DNA from: Bacillus zhangzhouensis
GTDB taxonomy: Bacteria > Bacillota > Bacilli > Bacillales > Bacillaceae
Reading direction: 5' to 3'
NCBI RefSeq assembly: GCF_000715205.1
Contig: NZ_JOTP01000012.1
Location: 1 to 64,000, forward strand
DNA: 64,000 bases
Below, piece after piece: positions 53,718-62,965 of this stretch. Both the position numbers and the translations under genes were made by a program. The notes beneath the pieces are model-generated. The model had not been told where the DNA came from and ran no database searches. It saw nothing but the letters and a program-made list of their open reading frames with translations. Position 1 is the first letter of the stretch. Each line of letters starts with the position of its first letter.

Positions 53718-54206
53718 CTACCTCTGAAAGATATCTCCGAACAATCCATTTGAATCCGGGGCAAAGTAATGGAAGCCTGCGCCTGTTAAACTAGCTGCTA
53801 GCGCCGTCCACATCATTAAGCTAACCGTCATCCACACCGCCACTTGTTTTCTTTTCGTACCGAAGCTCATACACATAAATGCCGCTAAATGACTGCCGAT
53901 GATAAAAGGACCGACGAGCGCAAGACCAGGAAGACCATATCGTTCCCAAATCTTTCTGGCCCGTAGCTGCTTTTTCTCCCCTTTTTCATCACTTTTCTCT
54001 TCTTTTCTCTTCAACCGCCATGCTTTAAACCGGTCAACGAAGACAATAAGAAGCAAGACTGTAAGAAAGTTGCCGATGAATCCAATAATCGCCGTTGTTA
54101 CAGGATGCAGTCCACTTAAGATCGCCAGTGGAACGACACCAACCACTTCAAAAAAAGGCAAAGCAGCCAATACAAAAACAAGTACATATCCCCATACGAT
54201 ATCCAA
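53718..54206 (-). CDS. Small multi-drug export family protein (COG2426)
   Basis: 162-residue membrane protein with four predicted helices: about 5-25, 33-52, 91-112 and 122-145. The VLAALPFFEVVGVVPLAI and GLALVGPFIIGSHLAAF motifs fit the Sm_multidrug_ex family. Despite the name the transport role is unproven. TTG start at 54206 behind AAAGGGG. Confidence 0.75.
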   Translation of the reverse strand: MDIVWGYVLVFVLAALPFFEVVGVVPLAILSGLHPVTTAIIGFIGNFLTVLLLIVFVDRFKAWRLKRKEEKSDEKGEKKQLRARKIWERYGLPGLALVGPFIIGSHLAAFMCMSFGTKRKQVAVWMTVSLMMWTALAASLTGAGFHYFAPDSNGLFGDIFQR

Positions 54207-54316
54207 AAACAGAACCCCTTTTCATTTTTGTCCTCTTCCCATTGTAAAGAAAAACATGATTCCATTTCTACATTTTTTTAGAAAAAGAAAAGCACATCGT
54301 TTAGGATGTGCTATGC

Positions 54317-55069
54317 TTACATTGAATGTTCATTTTTCTTGTTTGTTTTCCTTAAAAAAGTGATCGTGAGCAAAACTAAAATGACAATGGAGAGCAGACT
54401 TGTGGAAAGAAGCATCAGAGGCGATGTCCATCCAATCCATTCGAATAGAAGCTGCGGTCCGAAGAAGATCAGCGGAATCAGCGACACCATATTCGCTTTT
54501 AATATTGCATTAAATAAGACAATACACAGCAGCATAAGAAGAATGACGCCCCATCTTTGACTCGAGGTAAGCACAAGTAAGGGTGTGCCAAGTTTTTGAT
54601 CCAATAATTTCACTGTGATCATGGCGGTCATCTGAAAAACACCTAATATCCAAAAGTAAAAAAAAGCCCTCCTGCTTGTTTGAAAAGCAGACGCTCTAAA
54701 CATCACAATGGTCATGATGACATTGGCCACTATAATCAGCGGATAACCAATGAGTGCATACCAAGAATACGATAAACTTTGACTGATGGCGTCTGCTAAA
54801 ATCATGTAAAAGAGCGATCCAATTAAAAAAGCACTGACAAACGGAACCCAGTCTTTATAATTTCTAGAAAGCTCTTTTGCTAACTCGTCAGCAAAGCCCC
54901 GCGGATCTCCGCCGAACACATCCTCACCTGTTTTACCATCTTTTTCAGCGTCGACAGCGTGTGTCGTCAGTTCATCCATCAGCTCGTCAATGTCGTCCTG
55001 ATTTTTCCCCTTTGATATGAGATAGAGTTTCAGCTCTAGTAAGATGTGTCTTGTTTCTTTTGATACCAT
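54317..55069 (-). CDS. HAAS-domain membrane protein
   Basis: 250 residues. The N-terminal ~80 residues (LISKGKNQDDIDELMDELTT and then GDPRGFADELAKEL) form the HAAS domain that typically pairs with PadR regulators; then six predicted helices from about residue 75. Four bases after the padR gene. Function unknown; HAAS proteins are thought to bind or relay to the PadR partner. Confidence 0.78.
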   Translation of the reverse strand: MVSKETRHILLELKLYLISKGKNQDDIDELMDELTTHAVDAEKDGKTGEDVFGGDPRGFADELAKELSRNYKDWVPFVSAFLIGSLFYMILADAISQSLSYSWYALIGYPLIIVANVIMTIVMFRASAFQTSRRAFFYFWILGVFQMTAMITVKLLDQKLGTPLLVLTSSQRWGVILLMLLCIVLFNAILKANMVSLIPLIFFGPQLLFEWIGWTSPLMLLSTSLLSIVILVLLTITFLRKTNKKNEHSM

Positions 55070-55073
55070 ATTC

Positions 55074-55403
55074 TCACTTCCCTTTATGTAATAAGCGCTC
55101 TACATTTCCTGACAGCTCATTCCAGCGTGCGATAAAATCTGTTAGCACTTGTTCTCCCGCTTGAGTGAGCGTATAGTATTTCCTTTTCGGTCCACTTGAG
55201 GATGCTTTTGTGACAGTGCTCACTAGCTGTTCTTTTTGCATACGCAGCAGAATCGGATAAATACTTCCTTCACTAATTTGATCAAACCCATAATGCGCGA
55301 GCTTCTTCGTCATTTCATACCCATAAATTTCACCTTCAGAAATAATCGACAGCAGGCAGCCTTCTAAAATTCCTTTTAGCATTTGTGTTGATGTTGTCAT
55401 CAT
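55074..55403 (-). CDS. PadR-family regulator
   Basis: 109 residues, winged helix of the PadR-s1 type (LEGCLLSIISEGEIYGYEMT, ISEGSIYPILLRMQKEQLV, GPKRKYYTLTQAGE). ATG 55403 behind GGAGGATCA; 55433 would include the operator region. Two matching palindromes lie upstream. Autorepression of a padR-HAAS operon is likely. Confidence 0.85.
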   Translation of the reverse strand: MMTTSTQMLKGILEGCLLSIISEGEIYGYEMTKKLAHYGFDQISEGSIYPILLRMQKEQLVSTVTKASSSGPKRKYYTLTQAGEQVLTDFIARWNELSGNVERLLHKGK

Positions 55404-55420
55404 TGATCCTCCGATTTCAG

Positions 55421-55477
55421 TATCTTGTATCACAAGATAGCTTCATCTTAACACACACTATCTTGCCATGCAAGATA
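55421..55477. promoter_or_regulatory. Tandem PadR operators
   Basis: TATCTTGTATCACAAGATA (55421-55439) and TATCTTGCCATGCAAGATA (55459-55477) share TATCTTGYNNNRCAAGATA with 8-bp arms; centres are 38 bp apart. Directly upstream of the padR start. Confidence 0.8.
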
Positions 55478-55488
55478 CCATGATAGAA

Positions 55489-55516
55489 AAAAATCACCGC
55501 TTAAAGGGTGATTTTT
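55489..55516. terminator. ykhA terminator
   Basis: AAAAATCACC/GGGTGATTTTT stem around GCTTAAA, with T's on minus. Confidence 0.85.
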
Positions 55517-56036
55517 ACGCCCATGGTTTATCTGTCCCAAGTGCGTCAGCCAATGCTTTACTATGCTTTCGGCGGCTTTTTCTTTCCTCTGCTCGCTGCT
55601 TCGCTGTTTGATGCAGCATGATTTCTTCCTCTGTTTCCGGCATGACTTGTGGGACTTTCTTTGGCTTCCCGTTTTCATCTAACGAGACAAAGGTAAGAAA
55701 TGAAGTCGCTGCGAGTCTGCGCTCTCCAGACATCAAGTTTTCTTTGATGACCTTGACGAACACTTCCATAGAAGACGTGCCGACCCATGTGACATAGGAC
55801 TCTAAACATACCGACTCCTTTTGTCCAATCGGCTCTAAAAAATCAACTGAATCCATTGATGCCGTGACCGTTTCACATCGGCTGTGTCTTGCTGCCGAGA
55901 TGGAGGCAATATCATCTATATAACTCATTAATTTACCGCCAAATAATGTTTGATGGTTATTCGTATCGAGAGGGAAAACCCTGCTTGTTTTAACGACTTT
56001 TGATTCTTTACAATACTTGAAATTTTCTTCACTCAT
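55515..56036 (-). CDS. ykhA: Acyl-CoA thioesterase YkhA
   Basis: Hotdog-fold thioesterase of 173 residues (BFIT/YciA group). Conserved VFPLDTNNHQTLFGGKLMSYID holds the catalytic Asp/His region. The C-terminal tail is charged (KQRAEERKSRRKHSKAL). Three tandem ATGs; 56036 has the best spacing from AAGGGG. Confidence 0.88.
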   Translation of the reverse strand: MSEENFKYCKESKVVKTSRVFPLDTNNHQTLFGGKLMSYIDDIASISAARHSRCETVTASMDSVDFLEPIGQKESVCLESYVTWVGTSSMEVFVKVIKENLMSGERRLAATSFLTFVSLDENGKPKKVPQVMPETEEEIMLHQTAKQRAEERKSRRKHSKALADALGTDKPWA

Positions 56037-56215
56037 CATCATAGCCCCTTCTTGCTGATTTCTTTGATGCGGAACGCTTTTTATTAAACACTATTCTTTT
56101 AGGTTTGTCTAAACTTTTTGCTTTAGTCTCACATGAGAGATTTTCTTTCGGAAATGTTTCAACATTTACTAGAAGGAGGAATAATAGAACTATCTACGAA
56201 CAAGGAGGCCATTTG

Positions 56216-57076
56216 ATGGATTCTATGAAATCAGAGAAAGTGTACAAAACACCGCACTGTATGAGTGAATATGATGATTTACAAGAAGTCCTCTTGTGTA
56301 GCCCTATCTATATGGAAATCAAACAAATCATCAACGAAACCCAAAAGCATTTTGCTAGAGAAAATATTTCTCAAATCAAAGCAGTGGCTCAGCATAAGCA
56401 GCTGATTCAAACGTTAAAACACCATCATGTACGGCCTACCCTGCTTCCTGCAAATGACCGCTTCCCTGAACAAGTCTTCACTCGGGATATTGGGTTTATG
56501 ATTGGACATACCTTATTTGTGTCAAACATGGCCGCTCCGGTTCGACAAGGAGAAGAACAATCCTTAAAAGAGTGGGCTCAGGCAAAGGGATGGACATCCG
56601 TCACCCTGACAGAAGGAACAATTGAAGGCGGCGATGTGCTTGTGGATCAGACCCGCGTATTTGTTGGAACGAGCAAAAGAACAAATCCAGCCGCTATCCA
56701 TCAGCTAAAAAAAGAACTGCCGAATCACGACATCTTTCCCATTCATCTTCCTTCTCATATTTTGCACCTCGATTGTGTAATGAATATTCTTTCTCATGAG
56801 GAGATATTGATTTACCCTGAAGCCTTCACCAAAGAGGATCTTCACTTGCTCAAAAAGCATTATGACCTGATTGAAATAAGTGAACAAGAGCAATTCACAC
56901 TTGGACCAAATGTTTTATCCATTGGGCAGAAAAAAGTGATCAGCTTGCCCATCAATCAAGAAACAAATGCTGCATTAACCGCTCATGGGTACACCGTCAT
57001 TGAAGTGGATTTTTCAGAAATTATTAAATCTGGCGGCTCTTTTCGATGCTGCACACTGCCTATTCGGCGTTCATAA
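56216..57076 (+). CDS. ykgA: DDAH/arginine deiminase-like hydrolase YkgA
   Basis: 286 residues, pentein fold. Catalytic His in LPSHILHLDCVMNIL and Cys in GGSFRCCTLPIRR near the C terminus; acidic residues in EGGDVLV. Homologous to dimethylarginine dimethylaminohydrolase; true substrate unproven. ATG 56216 behind AAGGAGG equals the B. subtilis length; 56105 is too long. Confidence 0.88.
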   Translation: MDSMKSEKVYKTPHCMSEYDDLQEVLLCSPIYMEIKQIINETQKHFARENISQIKAVAQHKQLIQTLKHHHVRPTLLPANDRFPEQVFTRDIGFMIGHTLFVSNMAAPVRQGEEQSLKEWAQAKGWTSVTLTEGTIEGGDVLVDQTRVFVGTSKRTNPAAIHQLKKELPNHDIFPIHLPSHILHLDCVMNILSHEEILIYPEAFTKEDLHLLKKHYDLIEISEQEQFTLGPNVLSIGQKKVISLPINQETNAALTAHGYTVIEVDFSEIIKSGGSFRCCTLPIRRS

Positions 57077-57079
57077 TTA

Positions 57080-57115
57080 CAAAAAAGCCAGCTAGTTTAC
57101 TTGCTGGCTTTTTTG
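57080..57115. terminator. Bidirectional terminator, ykgA and dpp-ykf operon
   Basis: AAAAAAGCCAGC/GCTGGCTTTTTT stem; 24 bp past the ykfD stop and 4 bp past ykgA. Confidence 0.95.
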
Positions 57116-57138
57116 CGACTTGTCCTATTTTCATGGCT

Positions 57139-58107
57139 TTATTTTCTATCGTATAAATGACAGGCAACTTCATGTCCTTCTTCCGCTGCTTGTAATGTCG
57201 GTTTTTTTTCAGCACAGACGTCCATGGCGGCAGGACATCTTGTTCGAAATACACAGCCGCTTGGCGGGTTCACTGGACTTGGAATTTCTCCTTTTAAAAT
57301 GAATCTTTTGCGCTTGTCCTCCACGTCAGGATCTGGAATCGGGATAGCAGATAGCAGAGCCTGTGTATACGGATGCAGCGGCGTCTTATATAAAGCATCA
57401 CTACTGGTCATTTCCACGAGATGTCCTAAATACATCACACCAATTCGATCGCTAATATATTTGACCATAGACAAATCATGCGCAATGAATAGAAACGTTA
57501 ATCCTTCCTCTTTTTGCAGCTTTTTCAGCAAATTCACGACCTGCGCTTGAACGGATACATCTAGTGCAGAAATCGGCTCATCTGCCACAATAAATTTTGG
57601 CGCTAAGGCAAGTGCTCTTGCAATTCCTATTCTCTGCCTCTGTCCTCCGCTAAATTCATGCGGATAGCGGGTGGCGAAATCATAGCTTAGCCCTACCGCT
57701 TCAAGTAGTTCTTTCACGCGGGCGATCCTTTTCTTTTGACTCCCATAAAGGTTATGGATCTCCATCGGTTCCAGCATAATATCTTTTACTGACAGCCTTG
57801 GGTTTAAAGATGAATACGGATCTTGAAACACCATTTGGATTTGTCTATTGAAATCAAATGCTTCTCTTTTAGACAGGTGGTGAAGACTTTTTCCTTCATA
57901 CAAGGCTTCGCCATCTGTCGGGTCGTAAAGCCGCATGAGCACCTTTCCAAGTGTGGATTTGCCGCAGCCGGACTCGCCAACGAGACCAAAGGTTTCGCCT
58001 TGTTTCAGCTGAAAAGAAACGCCGTCTAATGCTTTTAAGGTTCTTCCTTTGGCTAGATGAAAATGTTTTTTTAGATTGCTAACTTGTAAAAGTGGTTCAA
58101 CTGCCAT
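57139..58107 (-). CDS. ykfD: Peptide ABC transporter ATPase YkfD
   Basis: 322 residues, OppF/DppF type. Walker [10 protein letters not shown], signature FSGGQRQR, Walker B FIVADEPISALD, switch His in FIAHDLSMV, plus the C-terminal oligopeptide-transport Cys cluster (CVFRTRCPAAMDVC) seen in FeS-like OppD/F. Probably the second ATPase of the Dpp system. ATG 58107 overlaps the ykfC stop (TGATG). Confidence 0.93.
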   Translation of the reverse strand: MAVEPLLQVSNLKKHFHLAKGRTLKALDGVSFQLKQGETFGLVGESGCGKSTLGKVLMRLYDPTDGEALYEGKSLHHLSKREAFDFNRQIQMVFQDPYSSLNPRLSVKDIMLEPMEIHNLYGSQKKRIARVKELLEAVGLSYDFATRYPHEFSGGQRQRIGIARALALAPKFIVADEPISALDVSVQAQVVNLLKKLQKEEGLTFLFIAHDLSMVKYISDRIGVMYLGHLVEMTSSDALYKTPLHPYTQALLSAIPIPDPDVEDKRKRFILKGEIPSPVNPPSGCVFRTRCPAAMDVCAEKKPTLQAAEEGHEVACHLYDRK

Positions 58108-59015
58108 CACACCTTCCCCCTTTCGTTTGGCAAATACCGCCTTGCACCTGCCCATTCTCTCTCATATGAAGTGCCAGAAAGGGAAAGAAGCTCAATTTGT
58201 TTGCCGGTTTTAGGCGAGTGAAGCATGAGGCCATCTCCCGCATATATCCCAACATGGCGAACAGCTCCCTTGCCGTTTTCATTTGCAAAAAACATCAGAT
58301 CACCTTGTTCTAAATCGCTTGATGTGACCGGGGTTCCTTGAACTGCTTGATCACTTGCGTCTCTTGGCAAAAGATATCCGCACGCTTTGTACATGCTGTA
58401 AGCAAAACCGGAACAGTCGTAGCCAAAGCTGCTCATGCCGCCCCATAAATACGAAAGCCCGATAAATTGTTTTCCAATGTCTAAAGCATCCTTTCCGGTC
58501 ATAGTGAAAGGTAACGAAACCGAACGCACATCCTCTTTTTTGATTTCTCTTCTTCCTACTGGGGTAAGAACATGAAAATGATCACTGGCTTCTTCAACCA
58601 CTGCCAGCTCTGTTAAAAAACTAACCTCCATATCCTCTTTCCCTTTTTGATATAACACGGCTTTTTTCTGATCTACGACATGGGTTGTAGCTGGCGCACC
58701 CTCCTCCGTTACTTGCTTTAATTGCTGAACAGGGATATAGCCAGGGTAGCCTTGCGGATGTTTCCGGCTTGCCTGCTGAGGGATTACGACTCTCATCCAC
58801 CCGTCTGTCTCTTTTAATCCAATGACTCGTTCGCCGAGCAGCACTTGCGATTGAATCAGATTTTCTTCACATAAAGCCAATTTTTCTTCATACGTTTGCT
58901 GGTCAATCCACTCTTTGATTTTGACGGAGCCCTGAAGAATCTTCCGATCGATTTCTCTTGGCGACTGCGGCGCTGTCCATACATTCGCGACTGGAACCTT
59001 TGATTCATATATCAT
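58107..59015 (-). CDS. ykfC: Gamma-D-Glu-diamino acid endopeptidase YkfC
   Basis: NlpC/P60 cysteine peptidase, 302 residues, cutting L-Ala-gamma-D-Glu from murein peptides. Two N-terminal SH3b-like domains (about 1-160), catalytic Cys201 (FGYDCSGF), His254 (AVRHVGIY). No signal peptide: it works in the cytosol on imported peptides. ATG 59015 overlaps the ykfB stop. Confidence 0.95.
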   Translation of the reverse strand: MIYESKVPVANVWTAPQSPREIDRKILQGSVKIKEWIDQQTYEEKLALCEENLIQSQVLLGERVIGLKETDGWMRVVIPQQASRKHPQGYPGYIPVQQLKQVTEEGAPATTHVVDQKKAVLYQKGKEDMEVSFLTELAVVEEASDHFHVLTPVGRREIKKEDVRSVSLPFTMTGKDALDIGKQFIGLSYLWGGMSSFGYDCSGFAYSMYKACGYLLPRDASDQAVQGTPVTSSDLEQGDLMFFANENGKGAVRHVGIYAGDGLMLHSPKTGKQIELLSLSGTSYEREWAGARRYLPNERGKV

Positions 59016-60094
59016 CACGAGACTCCTTTCACTCCTTGAATGCCTAACCCATGATGTGGCGGAAAGAATATATCTTTTCCTTTGTACACGATTCCTCCGT
59101 CTATTAAGTCCTCTTTTAGCAAAAGCGGGGCATCAAAGTCGTAGCGGGTAATATTCTGCTGGCTTGCGGCGAGATGAGCGGCTGCTGTAATACCAAGTTT
59201 GGTCTCAATCATACTGCCAACCATGCACTTTACGCCGTAAGCTTCTGCTAAACCATTGATTTTCAGTGCTTCTTTTATACCGCCTGATTTCATTAATTTT
59301 AAATTCAGCAGATCACAGCTTCTCGTTTCAAGCACCTTGATTGCATCATGGAATCCGAAAATGCTTTCATCCGCCATAATCAACGTGTCTGTTGCTTCTG
59401 TCACCCGGCGCAGGCCTTCGATGTCTTCTTTAGGCACTGGTTGCTCAACTAATTCGATATTCAGCGCCTCCATTTTCCGAATGGCCACGATCGCTTCCTT
59501 CCACGTCCAGCCCTGGTTCGCGTCGAGCCTGATTTGAATATCCGGCCCGACTTTTTCTCGAATCCGCTTGATGCGCTGAATATCAGTGTCTATGTCATCT
59601 TTTCCTACTTTTATCTTTAAAGTAGGAAAGCCTTCAGCTACATATTGCTTCGCATCTTCCGCCATCTCTAGCGGCCGGTTGACACTGACCGTATAATCGG
59701 TTTCAAGCTGATCGCGATAACCGCCAAGGTATTGATAAAGCGGAAGCCCTGCCTGTTTCGCTAAGCCATCATAAATCGCCATATCAATTGCAGCCTTTGC
59801 ACTTGTGTTCCTAGCGAGCACACGGTCTATAGCTGAAAAGATTTGTTCATATTGCGACAATGAAGTCCCAAGCAAGATCGGCCTGATCACTTCACAGATG
59901 GCATAGTCAATGCTTTCTAGCGTTTCACCAGTAATCACCGATGTTGGAACTGCTTCTCCGTAGCTGATATCACCTTGATCATATGTGATGATGACGATCA
60001 GAGATGCTGCGTCATACACCGTTCTTAAAGCGGTTTTGAACGGCTTCTTTAGCGGTACATTCGTTCTGCATGTACGAACATCTACGATTTTCAT
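59015..60094 (-). CDS. ykfB: L-Ala-D/L-Glu epimerase YkfB
   Basis: Enolase superfamily, muconate-lactonising group, 359 residues. Catalytic Lys160 and Lys162 (TLKIKVG), Lys266 (LLNLKLM); Mg ligands Asp191 (RLDAN), Glu217 (VEQP), Asp242 (ADES). Epimerises the dipeptide released by YkfC so it can be hydrolysed. ATG 60094 behind GAGGCG; overlaps ykfA by four bases. Confidence 0.95.
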   Translation of the reverse strand: MKIVDVRTCRTNVPLKKPFKTALRTVYDAASLIVIITYDQGDISYGEAVPTSVITGETLESIDYAICEVIRPILLGTSLSQYEQIFSAIDRVLARNTSAKAAIDMAIYDGLAKQAGLPLYQYLGGYRDQLETDYTVSVNRPLEMAEDAKQYVAEGFPTLKIKVGKDDIDTDIQRIKRIREKVGPDIQIRLDANQGWTWKEAIVAIRKMEALNIELVEQPVPKEDIEGLRRVTEATDTLIMADESIFGFHDAIKVLETRSCDLLNLKLMKSGGIKEALKINGLAEAYGVKCMVGSMIETKLGITAAAHLAASQQNITRYDFDAPLLLKEDLIDGGIVYKGKDIFFPPHHGLGIQGVKGVS

Positions 60095-61032
60095 TTGATC
60101 GCCTCTTTTGCAGCGACACCCGGAGAAATGTGCAGTTTTTTTCCTGTCGCATCTAATACAGCCTGTGTGCCTATTGGGATGGCAAAGTTCGGAGATGAAT
60201 GACCGATCCGAAAGCCGCCAAGTGCAGGTTTCTTTTGCGGCACAATATAGGTCTCCCATAGCTCTTCCAGCGTTAAGGACTGCTCTTTCTTTTTTGGCTC
60301 ACATAGATGAAAATCCCCAATGATGAATCCAGCCGCTTCCTCTAATTTTCCAGCAGATGTAAGGTGCTGCATCATTCGATCGATTTTATATGGTTCTTCG
60401 TCAATATCTTCAATGAACAAAAGCTTCCCCTTCGTATCGATCTCAAATGGTGTACCAAGTGTTGTCACGATGAGGGCAAGGTTCCCTCCTGTGATTTCGC
60501 CTGAGGCAGTGCCGTGATAGAAGGTATGGAGAGGTGACAGGTGATGCGTATACGTAAAGGTCCTTGGAGTGAACAGCTGCAAAAAAGTATCCTTCGTATA
60601 CGGATGGACCTCCTCACATCCCACATCAGAGGCAAGCATCGGGCCATGAAAGGTCACAAGACCTGTCTGCTGCTGGATCGCCGTATGTAAAAACGTAATA
60701 TCGCTATAGCCCCAAAAGATTTTTGGGTTCCGGCGAATGAGGTCATAATCAATGGCTTCCGCGATTCTTCCAGTCCCGTATCCTCCGCAAGCACAAATCA
60801 CAGCCTTCACTTCGGGATCTTGAAACATGCGATGAAGATCTTCTACTCGCTTATGATCATGACCTGCTAAATACCCATACCGGTCGTCGATATACTTCCC
60901 TTTTTTCACCTTCAGCCCAAGGCTTTCTAAAAAGGCAATCCCTTTTGCTAATTTCAGCTCATCAGGCGGGCTTGCTGGTGCAATAATCCCCACCGTATCC
61001 CCTGTTTGAAGTGCAGCTGGCAGCTGATTCAT
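60091..61032 (-). CDS. ykfA: LD-carboxypeptidase-like YkfA (S66)
   Basis: 313 residues, MccF/LdcA family S66. Nucleophile Ser110 in FWGYSDITFLH, with Glu in FIEDIDEEPY and the C-terminal His in RIGHSSP. Presumed role in trimming murein peptides; exact bond not shown. AGAGGGG precedes the ATG. Separated from dppE by repeat D. Confidence 0.9.
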   Translation of the reverse strand: MNQLPAALQTGDTVGIIAPASPPDELKLAKGIAFLESLGLKVKKGKYIDDRYGYLAGHDHKRVEDLHRMFQDPEVKAVICACGGYGTGRIAEAIDYDLIRRNPKIFWGYSDITFLHTAIQQQTGLVTFHGPMLASDVGCEEVHPYTKDTFLQLFTPRTFTYTHHLSPLHTFYHGTASGEITGGNLALIVTTLGTPFEIDTKGKLLFIEDIDEEPYKIDRMMQHLTSAGKLEEAAGFIIGDFHLCEPKKKEQSLTLEELWETYIVPQKKPALGGFRIGHSSPNFAIPIGTQAVLDATGKKLHISPGVAAKEAIK

Positions 61033-61104
61033 GCCATATCCCCTCTTTCTCTTTTTCTTTCAATCTATGGGCATCTTCTTCATAACATGAACGATTAAAG
61101 GAAC

Positions 61105-61127
61105 AGACGCTTTTTTCAAAGCGTCCC
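61105..61127. repeat. Boundary hairpin of repeat D, left
   Basis: A 23-bp block beginning AGACGCTTTTTTC and ending AAAGCGTCCC, able to form GACGC/GCGTC. An identical copy lies at 61301-61323, so the two flank the repeat as direct repeats. Confidence 0.9.
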
Positions 61128-61301
61128 AGATTGTTGACAAAGTGCTAAAATGATCTTTATTTTAGCACTTTGTTTCTTTTCAGCGTGATAGAAAGCCCTT
61201 GAAGTCTAGGAAGGACGAGTACCGGGGCGGAGCGAATGAAATATTCGTGAGCACCGGCACGCAGGACTGACAACGAATGCGAGGGTTTGTCTACACGCTG
61301 A
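61128..61301 (+). repeat. Dispersed structured repeat, copy D (full)
   Basis: AGATTGTTGACAAAG, hairpin ACAAAGTGCTAAAAT/ATTTTAGCACTTTGT (61137-61173), TCAGCGTGATAGAAAGCCC, body, and GGGTTTGTCTACACGCTGA. Ends are imperfect inverted repeats (TCAGCGTG). It sits inside the dpp-ykf operon, between dppE and ykfA. Confidence 0.92.
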
Positions 61302-61323
61302 GACGCTTTTTTCAAAGCGTCCC
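61301..61323. repeat. Boundary hairpin of repeat D, right
   Basis: Exact 23-bp copy of the block at 61105-61127, 20 bp after the dppE stop. Confidence 0.9.
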
Positions 61324-61342
61324 TTTACCACATTTACTTCAT

Positions 61343-62965
61343 TTACTCTCCATCTACTTGTGCCCATTTCAAATCGATATAACCAACAGGGTGACGGACA
61401 ATGCCCTTCACACCTTCTTTTTGTAGATGTACTTGGTTATAAAAATGGATTGGAATAATCGGTGCTTCTTCAATGAGAAGTGCCTCCGCATCATGAAGGG
61501 TGTCGTTTCTCGTTTGTTCATCTGCTTCTTGGCTCGCCTTCTTGATCAACTGATCATAGGTGTCGTTTGACCATCCTGTCCGGTTCATCGCATTTCCTGT
61601 TTGGAAGCTCTCTAGGAAATTGATCGGATCTGCATAGTCTGCTAAAAATGAACTTTGCGAGAATTGGAATTTCAGTGCCTTTTGATCTTCTGCAAACACA
61701 TTCGCTTCCATGTTCGCAAGCTTCACGTCTACACCTAGCGCTTCTTTTAACTGTTGCTGGATCGCTTCAGCTTTTTTCTTGTTCTCAGGCTTTGTACTAT
61801 ATGTTAATGTGACGGGCGGCAGCTTTGAATAGTTCTCTTCTTTTAGCCCTTTTTCTAACAGCTTCGCGGCTTCACTCGTATCATTTTTCACAAGATCGCC
61901 GCCAGCTTCTCTGAAATCCTCACCCTTTGAATCTAGAATTCCCGGCGAAACGAAGGCGCGTGCTGGCTTCTCTTCATTTTTCGTTACATAATCCACAATA
62001 TCTTGCGGGTTGATCGCCATTTGAAAGGCTTTGCGAATGTTCTTATTTTGAAAAGGTTCCATGTTCACATTCAGACGATAAAAGAACAGTCCGGCCTGAT
62101 CTTCAATTTGGACATCTTTATTTTTCAGCAGATTTTCACTTTGCTCTGCTGGGACAAAGGCAGTATCTAAATCTCCTGATTGATACATTTGATAGTCTGT
62201 GTTTCGATCACTGATCATCAGCCATTTCACTTGATCCAGCTTAACCGTTTTTTTGTCCCAATACGTCTCACTTTTTTCCATTGTGAAGCTCTCGTCATGC
62301 TTCCACTCTGTGAGCTTAAACGGTCCATTCCCGACAAAGGTTTTGGCATCCTTCGCCCAGTTCGGATCTTTCTCTGCCACTTTCTCATTCACAGGAAAAA
62401 AGGCAGGATTTGCTGTCATATTTAAGAAAGATTTCTGCGGGTACGCAAGTTGGACTTCAAGCATTTTGTCATTTACAGCGGTGACTTTCACGTCTTCTTT
62501 CTTTCCTTTGCCGCTGTTAAATGCCTCGCCTCCTTCAATCATGTATGCTAAGAACGATGCAGAAGATCCTGTTTTCGGATCTAACAGCCGCTTCCAAGCA
62601 TATTCAAAGTCGCTCGCTTTGACTGGATCACCATTCGACCACTTGATGCCATCTCGTAAATGAAACGTGTACGTTTTCCCATCCTCGGAAATTTCCCATT
62701 TTTCCGCCATGGCAGCAGATGGTTCGTGCTTTTCATTCAGTCTCGTTAGCCCCTCCATTAAGTTATTCAGCCCTTGCCAGGATACATTATTAAAGCCAAT
62801 CGGCGGATCAAACGATGTTGGTTCGTTTTCGTTATTTATTGTTAACACTTTATTTTCAACCTTATTGCTTGACGATCCTTTGCCTGCTTGCTCATTGGCT
62901 GTACATCCAATGAGTAGCATCATAGATAACAAACATACACTGACGATCCAACCTTTTTTTCTCAT
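61343..62965 (-). CDS. dppE: Peptide-binding lipoprotein DppE
   Basis: Solute-binding protein family 5, 540 residues. Lipoprotein signal with lipobox LIGC (Cys21). The family signature is near AMAEKWEISEDGKTYTFHLR. Captures di- or murein peptides outside the membrane for the Dpp permease. Overlaps dppD by four bases (ATGA). Confidence 0.95.
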   Translation of the reverse strand: MRKKGWIVSVCLLSMMLLIGCTANEQAGKGSSSNKVENKVLTINNENEPTSFDPPIGFNNVSWQGLNNLMEGLTRLNEKHEPSAAMAEKWEISEDGKTYTFHLRDGIKWSNGDPVKASDFEYAWKRLLDPKTGSSASFLAYMIEGGEAFNSGKGKKEDVKVTAVNDKMLEVQLAYPQKSFLNMTANPAFFPVNEKVAEKDPNWAKDAKTFVGNGPFKLTEWKHDESFTMEKSETYWDKKTVKLDQVKWLMISDRNTDYQMYQSGDLDTAFVPAEQSENLLKNKDVQIEDQAGLFFYRLNVNMEPFQNKNIRKAFQMAINPQDIVDYVTKNEEKPARAFVSPGILDSKGEDFREAGGDLVKNDTSEAAKLLEKGLKEENYSKLPPVTLTYSTKPENKKKAEAIQQQLKEALGVDVKLANMEANVFAEDQKALKFQFSQSSFLADYADPINFLESFQTGNAMNRTGWSNDTYDQLIKKASQEADEQTRNDTLHDAEALLIEEAPIIPIHFYNQVHLQKEGVKGIVRHPVGYIDLKWAQVDGE

